A stretch of 9,788 bases of DNA from CAZSDU01 sp964605775 (lineage in GTDB: Bacteria > Bacteroidota > Bacteroidia > Bacteroidales > FEN-979): contig CAZSDU010000040.1 in NCBI GenBank assembly GCA_964605775.1, positions 1 through 9,788 on the forward strand, written 5' to 3'. Positions 1-6,089 of the stretch are shown piece by piece (within the stretch, counting starts at the first letter, position 1; the number at the start of each line of letters is the position of its first letter). The position numbers were made by a program, and so were the translations under genes. Below the pieces are notes generated by a model. The model searched no databases, was not told the DNA's origin, and saw only the letters and a list, made by a program, of their open reading frames with translations.

Positions 1-19
1 AATCCTGCTACCCCGACCA
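1..19 (+). tRNA. 3' end of a tRNA, possibly tRNA-Pro (partial)
   Basis: The window opens with AATCCTGCTACCCCGACCA. It fits the last 19 nt of a bacterial tRNA: the end of the T loop (AAT), a 5-nt T-stem 3' strand CCTGC, a 7-nt acceptor 3' strand TACCCCG, discriminator A, then encoded CCA. The implied first base is C pairing with G72. C1-G72 with A73 is typical of tRNA-Pro and does not fit initiator tRNA, where position 1 is mismatched with A72. The anticodon lies outside the window, so the amino acid is an inference. A strong hairpin four bases downstream is what one expects after a tRNA gene. Confidence 0.6.
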
Positions 20-22
20 ACA

Positions 23-65
23 AAATCAAGGGTTTCAGAGATTAAAAATCTGAAACCCTTGATTT
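23..65 (+). terminator. Perfect 17-bp hairpin, probable terminator after the tRNA
   Basis: The arms AAATCAAGGGTTTCAGA (23-39) and TCTGAAACCCTTGATTT (49-65) are exact reverse complements around a 9-nt loop. The A-rich 5' foot and T-rich 3' foot would let it work in both directions, although the T tract on the + strand is short (TTTATTAT). It lies just after the presumed tRNA end and before the next promoter, so intrinsic termination of the tRNA transcript is the simplest reading. Confidence 0.7.
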
Positions 66-146
66 ATTATAGCCCTAAAGGTAGCCACTGAATTTTGGCC
101 AGCTAAATTAAAAATTATGTGACCGTGTTTTTCTGACAAGAATTTC

Positions 147-177
147 TTGAAATTTAAATGGAAAAATTGTAATTTTG
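147..177 (+). promoter_or_regulatory. Bacteroidota-type housekeeping promoter (-33 TTG, -7 TAATTTTG)
   Basis: TAATTTTG at 170-177 matches the Bacteroidota -7 consensus TAnnTTTG exactly. TTG at 147-149 lies 20 nt upstream, matching the usual -33 spacing. Transcription would start a few bases after 177, which leaves a leader of roughly 30-35 nt before the ATG at 218. A short palindrome, CAAGAATTTCTTG (137-149), overlaps the -33 element and could be a regulator site. The match is by eye; no start-site data. Confidence 0.55.
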
Positions 178-217
178 ATTGAAAGAAGTCTTAAACGCTC
201 AGCTGAAAATCACGGAT

Positions 218-835
218 ATGACATTTTCCGAAAAGATCAAAAATAACCCACGCCTGAAGGAACTGGCTTCCAGGGCTTTGATTCCTCGCAATCAGGCGCG
301 CCCGAGGAAATGGGTAACCTGGTTTCTTAATCCTTTTATCCATCATAAAGGGAAAAGAACCACGATCTGTAAACACAGCAGGATGGATATTTTACCTTTT
401 AATCAATTCTACATTGGGGACGATTCAACCATAGAGGATTTCTCAACAGTTAACAACGGAGTGGGAGATATCTGGATCGGTGACCGAACACGCATTGGTC
501 TGGGTTGTACGCTGATCGGTCCGGTGAAAGTTGGGAACGACGTCATGATCGCTCAGAATGTAGTCATTTCTGCCTTAAATCACAGATATGAGGATGATAC
601 CCTTCCGATTTCCCGTCAGGGAGTGACAAAAAATCCCATCGTGATAAAAGATGAAGCCTGGATTGCTGCCAATTGTGTGATCCTTTCAGGAGTTACCATT
701 GGGAAACATGCGGTAGTATCAGCAGGTAGCGTGGTGAGAAGAAATGTGCCTGCTTATTCGGTGGTGGCCGGAAACCCGGCAAGTGTGGTAAAACGTCAGA
801 ATCCTGTCACTAAAATCTGGGAATGGAAAATCTGA
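218..835 (+). CDS. Hexapeptide-repeat (left-handed beta-helix) O-/N-acyltransferase
   Basis: This encodes a 205-residue cytoplasmic acyltransferase of the LbetaH superfamily (maltose/colanic acid acetyltransferase type), which moves an acetyl or other acyl group from acyl-CoA to a sugar or amino group. The N-terminal ~60 residues are a helical, basic cap. From about residue 66 imperfect [LIV]-G-x(4) hexapeptides run to residue 192, including IGDDSTI, IGDRTRI, IGPVKV, LSGVTIGKHAVVSAGSVV and the closing VVAGNPASVVKR. His122 in NHRY is the likely catalytic base. An in-frame TTG at 179 would add 13 residues, but it lies right beside the -7 box (170-177) and would hardly be transcribed, so ATG 218 is preferred. 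The end overlaps the next gene by 13 nt, so the two are probably co-transcribed. The acceptor substrate cannot be read from the sequence. Confidence 0.85.
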   Translation: MTFSEKIKNNPRLKELASRALIPRNQARPRKWVTWFLNPFIHHKGKRTTICKHSRMDILPFNQFYIGDDSTIEDFSTVNNGVGDIWIGDRTRIGLGCTLIGPVKVGNDVMIAQNVVISALNHRYEDDTLPISRQGVTKNPIVIKDEAWIAANCVILSGVTIGKHAVVSAGSVVRRNVPAYSVVAGNPASVVKRQNPVTKIWEWKI

Positions 836-2400
836 AAATCAAATCCGTCATGGACAGCAATGAAGATTTTTTATATCATCCAAGACCTTTTACTGAGATT
901 GAGTTGTGGAAAGGGATCCGCCGGGAGCAATGGGATAATCCCTTATGGCAGCAGAAAAATGCCATTCGTAGCGTTGATGCCTTAAAAAAAGTTATCCTGC
1001 TTAATGCATATCAGGAAAATGAGATAAAAAGAACTGTCGAAACCTTGAGAAAACAGGGAAAAGAACCCCTGAGGATTACACCCTACTATGCTTCCCTAAT
1101 ACAGCAGGATCCTTTTCACCCCAGGATGATGGAAGGCGAAAAAGGTGAAAAACGACTTGATCCCATCTTCTGGCAAAGCGTACCTACCCCTGCCAATCTC
1201 CTGTTTCCTGATACAGGTGTGGAAGGCGCTATGGGAGAAGGCAGCAGGTGTTTCGGGGCGGTTTATCAACGCTATCCAAACCGGGTGGCGCTGTTTGTTG
1301 CTGAAAATACCAGTTGCGCCTCCTATTGCGTTCACTGCCAACGGTCGAAATCGCTTGATGGCACGGTGGATGTGAATATTTCGGAAATCAATAAGGGTTT
1401 ATTCTATATCGGGTACAACAGGAATATCAATGAAGTTCTTGTTACAGGCGGGGATGCCCTGATGATCAAACAAAACCGTTTGAAGTATATCCTTGAAGAA
1501 CTGAGCAAAATTCCCCATCTCAGGGTAATCAGGATCGCTACCAGGATGCCAGTTGTACTTCCCATGGGGATTACAGATGAACTACTTGAACTTATCAGCA
1601 AATCATCCAACAGATACACACAGGGTAATGAAAAATATGTATATTTCATGACCCATATTAACCATTACCAGGAAATTACTGAAGATTTATCAGCAGCAGT
1701 GAAAAAAATCCGTAGTCATGGATTCACGATTAGGAATCAGACTGTTCTCCTGAACCATGTCAATGATTATTTCAAGACCCTGGCTGAAACCTTCAGGAGG
1801 ATGTTCTGGATTGGAGTGCATCCTTATTACCTCCTGCAATGCCATAAAGAAAAAGGCATTGTCCATTTTATCACCCCGGTGCAGATCGGGAAAATTTATA
1901 TAAAACATCTTCAGGGGTGGATATCCGGGATCACCATGCCCAGGTATGCCGCCAATATCGAAGGAGGAGGCGGGAAAGTATTGCTGATGCCTTCAGGTCA
2001 TGATACCCTGAACCTGGAAAATGCCATCGATGAGAGAATTTCCGAAAGCTTTGCCATCATCTATACCTGGGATGGCAAAAAAATTTATAAGTACGAATCT
2101 TTAGGCAGATCCACCCGGACAGAATTTGCCAAGGCAGTAAGAATCATGAATAAATTCATTGGGAGAAAAGGAGTTTTTTGCCCTAAGGTGATTCTCATTG
2201 ACAATTCAGGCAATCACCTTGAAACAACCCATAGGACAAAACTGCCGGTATTCGAAAAATTTAAAAAATCAGAACTTCTGGGGTATGAAATTCATCAGGA
2301 AGATATGCCCCTGACCAATCCGGCTGATATCCGCGAAGAGTTGGAAAATGAATTCCTTCTTTCACAGAGGCATAAAGCAATGGTGAAAAAGACTTCCTGA
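823..2400 (+). CDS. KamA-family radical SAM / PLP aminomutase-like protein, substrate not lysine
   Basis: This 525-residue protein aligns throughout its core with lysine 2,3-aminomutase. It keeps the 4Fe-4S/SAM motif CxxxCxxC (C165, C169, C172), the SAM loop GGDAL (209-213), Arg174 (the carboxylate-binding Arg of the aminomutase), NQTVLL (305-310) and GGGGK (381-385), whose Lys385 is the expected PLP Schiff-base lysine. All catalytic machinery for a 1,2-amino shift is therefore present. The two aspartates that bind the lysine epsilon-amine (Asp293 and Asp330 in the clostridial enzyme) correspond to His341 and Asn378. Glutamate 2,3-aminomutase has Lys and Asn there (recalled from the literature), so an acidic or neutral substrate is more likely. 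The zinc-binding cysteines are also missing, and residues ~425-525 are an unfamiliar C-terminal segment. ATG 823 overlaps the acyltransferase by 13 nt; ATG 850 is an alternative start. Confidence 0.85.
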   Translation: MENLKIKSVMDSNEDFLYHPRPFTEIELWKGIRREQWDNPLWQQKNAIRSVDALKKVILLNAYQENEIKRTVETLRKQGKEPLRITPYYASLIQQDPFHPRMMEGEKGEKRLDPIFWQSVPTPANLLFPDTGVEGAMGEGSRCFGAVYQRYPNRVALFVAENTSCASYCVHCQRSKSLDGTVDVNISEINKGLFYIGYNRNINEVLVTGGDALMIKQNRLKYILEELSKIPHLRVIRIATRMPVVLPMGITDELLELISKSSNRYTQGNEKYVYFMTHINHYQEITEDLSAAVKKIRSHGFTIRNQTVLLNHVNDYFKTLAETFRRMFWIGVHPYYLLQCHKEKGIVHFITPVQIGKIYIKHLQGWISGITMPRYAANIEGGGGKVLLMPSGHDTLNLENAIDERISESFAIIYTWDGKKIYKYESLGRSTRTEFAKAVRIMNKFIGRKGVFCPKVILIDNSGNHLETTHRTKLPVFEKFKKSELLGYEIHQEDMPLTNPADIREELENEFLLSQRHKAMVKKTS

Positions 2401-2434
2401 AGAGGATTCTCCATAGGGAAATTTAATTGACAAA

Positions 2435-3196
2435 TTAAAAAAAATCATTCCAGCGTCCCTGGGTAAGACCATTGGCGGTTTCTTTTTTATCTTCGGCCAT
2501 TTCCTGTTTGGCCAGGTCCCTGAACTCGTTCCTTTTCTTTATTACCGGACCAAATAACTCCCAATGCCGCTCATTGTATCCATCCAGGATTTCCTTCCGC
2601 TCCGTCTCCGTTTCCCGAGCATGCTTCTCATATAAAGCGGTGAGGTCAGGGGTCATTTTGAAGAAATCATAATCCTTGGAAGTGATTTTGTCGAGCAGAC
2701 TCTTCTCCCATGACAAGGTCCGCTGAAAGTTCTTCAGTGTTGTTTCTACAAAATGATGCAATTTCAGGGATTCAAGTATGGTTTCATAGCCGACCTTCAG
2801 CAACTTGTCATCCTGAATCAACAACTGTAAACGGCCGAAAGAAACATTTGCCCTGTTGTAATACTCTCTTAAACGGATAATCTTCCCGCTGAGTTCCGAA
2901 TAATTTGTATGGTTGTAATCCTGAACCCCGATGTTCAAACCATCCCAGATCCATTCATTCAGATGAGTGAAAAAGTCAATCAGCGCTGAACGGTTTTCAG
3001 CAAAACGCATATGTTCCTTGTTCGTAATCAGGTTAAGGTTCGCAGTGAGCGGCTGACTGCCCTCTGGGGATTCTTTCCCTTCAGATCCCTCCTTTTTATG
3101 AAAAAAGCTTTTTTTCCAAAAACGGAAAATTAAAAAAAGTAAACTACCCGTTAGAATGACCTGCAGGATAATGATAAGTGTATTTGGTGAGTCCAT
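2435..3196 (-). CDS. Membrane-anchored helical protein of unknown function, probable sigma-54 target
   Basis: I do not recognise this family. From the chosen start it has 253 residues. A hydrophobic segment at about residues 5-27 is followed by KKSFFHKK, so the positive-inside rule puts the rest in the cytoplasm. A Ser/Gly/Glu-rich linker (~36-48) leads to a mostly helical, charged and aromatic-rich domain (~60-240) with several Trp residues and a basic/acidic C-terminal tail ending in WNDFF. There is no enzyme motif and no Cys. An in-frame ATG at 3217 would add seven residues (MPQKKSN), but it lies upstream of the start site predicted from the sigma-54 promoter at 3223-3240, so ATG 3196 is preferred (leader ~17 nt, no Shine-Dalgarno). 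It is convergent with the aminomutase gene and divergent from the response regulator gene that probably controls it. Membrane stress or surface-sensing accessory are guesses only. Confidence 0.75.
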   Translation of the reverse strand: MDSPNTLIIILQVILTGSLLFLIFRFWKKSFFHKKEGSEGKESPEGSQPLTANLNLITNKEHMRFAENRSALIDFFTHLNEWIWDGLNIGVQDYNHTNYSELSGKIIRLREYYNRANVSFGRLQLLIQDDKLLKVGYETILESLKLHHFVETTLKNFQRTLSWEKSLLDKITSKDYDFFKMTPDLTALYEKHARETETERKEILDGYNERHWELFGPVIKKRNEFRDLAKQEMAEDKKETANGLTQGRWNDFF

Positions 3197-3222
3197 ATTG
3201 GATTTTTTTTGGGGCATATATT

Positions 3223-3240
3223 TAGCAAAAATCAGGCCAA
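3223..3240 (-). promoter_or_regulatory. Sigma-54 (RpoN) promoter for the minus-strand membrane-protein gene
   Basis: The minus strand reads TTGGCCTGATTTTTGCTA. This matches the sigma-54 consensus TGGCACR-N4-TTGCW at TGGC, the purine and TTGCT, with the invariant GG and GC separated by exactly 10 nt. If GC is -13/-12, transcription starts near 3213, 17 nt before the ATG at 3196. The promoter points at the membrane-protein gene and lies about 100 bp from tandem dyads, next to a gene for a sigma-54 activator. That context makes a chance match unlikely. Confidence 0.7.
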
Positions 3241-3300
3241 ATTTTTAAAACATTGAAATTCAACAATATAAGAATTTTTCAATAATTTTTATTTTTAAAA

Positions 3301-3341
3301 AGTGTCAAAAAATTAGACAGTAGTGTCAAAAAATTAGACAC
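3301..3341. repeat. Tandem dyad operators / upstream activating sites, 21-bp period
   Basis: The 19-mer AGTGTCAAAAAATTAGACA occurs twice without change, at 3301-3319 and 3322-3340. Each copy contains a dyad TGTC-N9-GACA, extended to GTGTC-N9-GACAC in the second. The 21-bp offset is two helical turns, so both would sit on the same DNA face. The centres lie about 97 and 119 bp upstream of the predicted sigma-54 start at 3213, the usual enhancer distance for NtrC-type activators. The likely binder is the adjacent response regulator. The outer arms AAAAAGTGTC (3297-3306) and GACACTTTTT (3337-3346) also form a 10-bp inverted repeat. Confidence 0.75.
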
Positions 3342-3347
3342 TTTTTT

Positions 3348-3355
3348 TATTTTTG
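3348..3355 (+). promoter_or_regulatory. -7 element (TATTTTTG) of the two-component operon promoter
   Basis: TATTTTTG matches TAnnTTTG exactly and lies 18 nt before the ATG at 3373, so the leader would be short (about ten bases). No good -33 TTTG is found at the expected distance; that position (about 3324-3327) falls inside the second dyad. The regulator may therefore act on its own promoter by occlusion or by activation. Confidence 0.45.
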
Positions 3356-3372
3356 CATAAAATGTATACACC

Positions 3373-4743
3373 ATGGCACTGAAAGGTAATTTATTGATTG
3401 TCGAAGATAATCCTGAGATTCTTGAAGCATTGCATTTTTTTCTGGAAGATGAATTCAACCAGGTAGATGCACTCACCAATCCGAATTTAATCCCCGCTTC
3501 ATTGAAAAGCAATTCCTACGATCTGGTTTTACTTGATATGAATTTTACTTCAGGCATTAACAATGGGAATGAAGGTTTATACTGGTTGAATGAAATCATT
3601 AAGATGGACCCTACCATCTGTGTGATCATGATGACGGCATACGGAGATATCGAACTGGCAGTTAAGGCCATGAAATACGGCGCTACCGACTTTGTGCTGA
3701 AGCCTTGGGATAACGACAAACTGCTGGCCACTTTGAAAACCGGTCTTAAACTCAGGCATTCTTCCATAGAACTGAAAAAGCTTGCGATTCAGACTGCTGA
3801 TTCTGAAACCGATCTGAAGCAGCAGTTCCCTGACTTCATAGGCGAATGTCCTTCCATACAAAGGGTTATGGAAATCGTGGAAAAAGTTTCCAAAACCGAT
3901 GCCAATATTCTCATCACCGGTGAAAACGGTACAGGAAAAGGTCTGATCGCTAAGGAAATTCATCGTCTGTCGGACCGTAACAAGGGAATCATGATTACGG
4001 TTGATTTATCATCCATCCCGGTGTCACTGTTTGAAAGCGAATTATTTGGGCATAAAAAAGGCGCTTTTACCGATGCCCGAACCGACCGTGTCGGCAGGTT
4101 TGAATCAGCTAACGGAAGTACCTTATTCCTCGATGAAATAGGAAATCTTTCGTTGAACATGCAGACCAAGATTTTAAATGTATTACAAGAACGCCACATC
4201 GTTCCATTAGGGAGTAATGGTGCTGTGCCGATCAATATCCGTTTGATCTGTGCCACCAATAAAAACCTTGAAAAAATGGTTATGGAAGGTCTTTTCCGCC
4301 AGGACCTTTTATTCAGGATCAATACCATTCAAATCGATCTGCCACCGCTAAGGGAAAGGGGTAACGATATCGAACTTATGGCAGGTTATTTTCTTGATAA
4401 ATTTACCGTTAAATATGACCGAGGACAGATGTCTTTTAACAAGGAATCCCTGAATGCCCTGAGAAACTATACCTGGCCTGGAAATATTCGTGAACTTGAA
4501 CATTCGATAGAAAAGGCCGTGATCCTGGCAGAAGGAAAAATAATCAAGGCAGATGACCTCTTCCTGAAAAAAGTTCCTTTTCAACATCTCTCCAATGACA
4601 TTCCGCTGGCCTATGATGATTATGAAAAAGAAATACTTCATAAAACTTTGCTCAGGAATATGGGTAATTTGTCTATTGCCGCCAAAGAGCTGGGTATAAC
4701 CCGCCAGACCATCTATAACAAGATCAGGAAATATGGTCTCTAG
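3373..4743 (+). CDS. NtrC-family response regulator, sigma-54-dependent activator
   Basis: This 456-residue cytoplasmic regulator has three domains. The receiver (~5-122) has acidic pair E11/D12, phosphoacceptor Asp55, Thr88 and Lys110. The AAA+ domain (~152-390) has Walker A GENGTGKG (183-190), a sigma-54 contact loop GAFTDA (230-235), Walker B FLDEIG (252-257) and the sensor II motif WPGNIREL (368-375). A Fis-type helix-turn-helix (~415-456) contains AAKELGITRQTIYNKIRKYG. When phosphorylated it should oligomerise and remodel sigma-54 holoenzyme. The loop differs from canonical GAFTGA (Asp234 for the second Gly), and the usual Glu after Walker A GTGK is Gly190. The downstream kinase gene overlaps by 11 nt, which marks them as partners. 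The tandem dyads upstream are the probable DNA target. Confidence 0.95.
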   Translation: MALKGNLLIVEDNPEILEALHFFLEDEFNQVDALTNPNLIPASLKSNSYDLVLLDMNFTSGINNGNEGLYWLNEIIKMDPTICVIMMTAYGDIELAVKAMKYGATDFVLKPWDNDKLLATLKTGLKLRHSSIELKKLAIQTADSETDLKQQFPDFIGECPSIQRVMEIVEKVSKTDANILITGENGTGKGLIAKEIHRLSDRNKGIMITVDLSSIPVSLFESELFGHKKGAFTDARTDRVGRFESANGSTLFLDEIGNLSLNMQTKILNVLQERHIVPLGSNGAVPINIRLICATNKNLEKMVMEGLFRQDLLFRINTIQIDLPPLRERGNDIELMAGYFLDKFTVKYDRGQMSFNKESLNALRNYTWPGNIRELEHSIEKAVILAEGKIIKADDLFLKKVPFQHLSNDIPLAYDDYEKEILHKTLLRNMGNLSIAAKELGITRQTIYNKIRKYGL

Positions 4744-6085
4744 ACGGTACTATCACTTCCTCATTCTTCGTATCCTTCTGATTGCACTTTCATGCTTGTT
4801 GCTGTTTTTCTGTGTTTTTGCACTCCCCAATATATCCCTGATCATCATTGTTTTTCTTGCATTTCTTGGCCAGGTCATGGCGCTGATCCGCTACCTGAAT
4901 AAAGTCAACCGAAAACTTGAGGATTTTTTTATCGCTCACCTGAGCGGAGAAGTCACAACAAGCTTTATCCGCAACAAAAAAAAGGATGAATTCTCAGAAA
5001 TGTACGATTATTTTGAAAAACTTAACCAGAATCTTGAATCGTCAAGGGTGAGGTATGAAATTCAGAACAATTACTTCAAAACCCTGGTGGATCATGCGGC
5101 TGTCGGTTTGATTTCCTTCACTTCCGATGGAAAAATTGAATTTTTCAATGATGCAACCAGACGGATTTTTCAGGTGCATGTGATGAAGACTCTGGATAAA
5201 CTGGATTGTTATAAAGAGGGATTGAGTAATCACCTGATCCATCAGGAGACCAACCAAACGGATGTGATTCCTGTTGTTATCAAGGGAGAATTAATCCAGA
5301 TGGCCATTCGTAAAGTGATCTTCAAAACAGAGGAGAAAACCATACATCTGGTTTCTATTCAAAACATAAAACCGGAACTGGAACAGAAGGAAATTGAATC
5401 TTGGCAGCAGCTTATCCGGGTTCTGACCCATGAAATCACGAATTCTATAACACCTATTGTTTCCAATGTTTCTTCCATCATCAGCTTATACAAGGATAAA
5501 AAGACCGGTATGATGAAATCAACTGAATACCTGTCTCCCGGAATCATAAAAAAAACCCTGAAGGGCCTTGAACTTATCGGAAACAGGAGTGATGGTTTGG
5601 TTCAGTTCATTGCTAATTACAGGGAAGTCACCCGTTTGCCCAAACCAAAGTTTTCCCTAATCAATGCGAGGGAATTACTGGGTAGGGTTCTCATGCTTTT
5701 TGAAGTACAGGGAAGAGAAAAAAATATCCGCATGGTGGTTGATTGCCATCCCAACCTTCTATTTCATGCGGATAAAGTCTTACTTGAACAGGTGCTGATC
5801 AATCTGGTCAAAAACGCCGCTGAAGCTTGTTCAGAAGTTGCCTCTCCAAGGATCATTCTGAGGGCTCAATCACAGCAGGAACGATTAATTATTGAAGTGG
5901 AAGATAACGGAAACGGGATTCCCGCCGAGGTGGTGGATGACATCTTTGTTCCGTTTTTTACTACCAAAGCTGAAGGATCAGGGATAGGTCTTAGCCTTTC
6001 CCGCCAGATTATTCGCCTGCATGGTGGAAGCCTTGATTTGCAGATTTCAGGGGAAGGGAAAACAGTTTTTGTTATTAAAATTTAA
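4733..6085 (+). CDS. Membrane histidine kinase, NtrY/NtrB-like, partner of the upstream regulator
   Basis: This 450-residue sensor has two close membrane helices (~9-30 and 33-53) with almost no loop between them, so it lacks an extracytoplasmic sensor domain. It probably senses within the membrane or through its PAS domain. After a linker (~55-110) comes a PAS-like domain (~112-215). The phosphoacceptor region reads THEITNSITPI with His233, the HExxN form seen in NtrY-type kinases. The ATPase has the N box INLVKNAAEA (Asn361), G1 DNGNGI (391-396), F box FVPFFTTK (405-412) and G2 GSGIGL (415-420). All catalytic boxes are intact. The start overlaps the regulator gene by 11 nt (ATG within its last codons), indicating translational coupling. 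The stop lies four bases from the end of the convergent ABC operon, with no hairpin between. Confidence 0.95.
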   Translation: MVSRRYYHFLILRILLIALSCLLLFFCVFALPNISLIIIVFLAFLGQVMALIRYLNKVNRKLEDFFIAHLSGEVTTSFIRNKKKDEFSEMYDYFEKLNQNLESSRVRYEIQNNYFKTLVDHAAVGLISFTSDGKIEFFNDATRRIFQVHVMKTLDKLDCYKEGLSNHLIHQETNQTDVIPVVIKGELIQMAIRKVIFKTEEKTIHLVSIQNIKPELEQKEIESWQQLIRVLTHEITNSITPIVSNVSSIISLYKDKKTGMMKSTEYLSPGIIKKTLKGLELIGNRSDGLVQFIANYREVTRLPKPKFSLINARELLGRVLMLFEVQGREKNIRMVVDCHPNLLFHADKVLLEQVLINLVKNAAEACSEVASPRIILRAQSQQERLIIEVEDNGNGIPAEVVDDIFVPFFTTKAEGSGIGLSLSRQIIRLHGGSLDLQISGEGKTVFVIKI

Positions 6086-6089
6086 AAAA

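Noticed and set aside
2422..2439. TTTAATT-GACA-AATTAAA inverted repeat between the convergent genes
   Set aside because: Only seven A-T pairs, so the stem is weak, and it overlaps the stop codon of the minus-strand gene. It could help termination, but the sequence alone does not support calling a terminator.
3246..3258. IHF-like sequence TTTCAATGTTTTA (minus strand) between enhancers and sigma-54 promoter
   Set aside because: One mismatch to a degenerate consensus in a very AT-rich spacer; too likely by chance to list as a site.
3297..3346. Hairpin AAAAAGTGTC / GACACTTTTT followed by T residues, resembling a terminator
   Set aside because: It lies in a divergent promoter region with no transcript expected to end there, and the loop is 30 nt. 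The duplicated dyads with 21-bp spacing are better explained as protein-binding sites.
3351..3357. TTGCA near the regulator start as a sigma-54 -12 element
   Set aside because: There is no GG at the required spacing upstream (the position is a T run), so a sigma-54 promoter for the regulator is not supported.
3218..3372. Searched as a possible site for a small double-glycine leader peptide gene for the exporter
   Set aside because: The stretch is AT-rich control DNA with no reading frame bearing a GG leader on either strand, so the exporter substrate is not here.
3577..3963. Long minus-strand reading frames opposite the response regulator (also 3960-4328 and 4348-4641)
   Set aside because: Their translations show no family features and they lie antisense to a regulator with intact motifs, so they are shadow frames.
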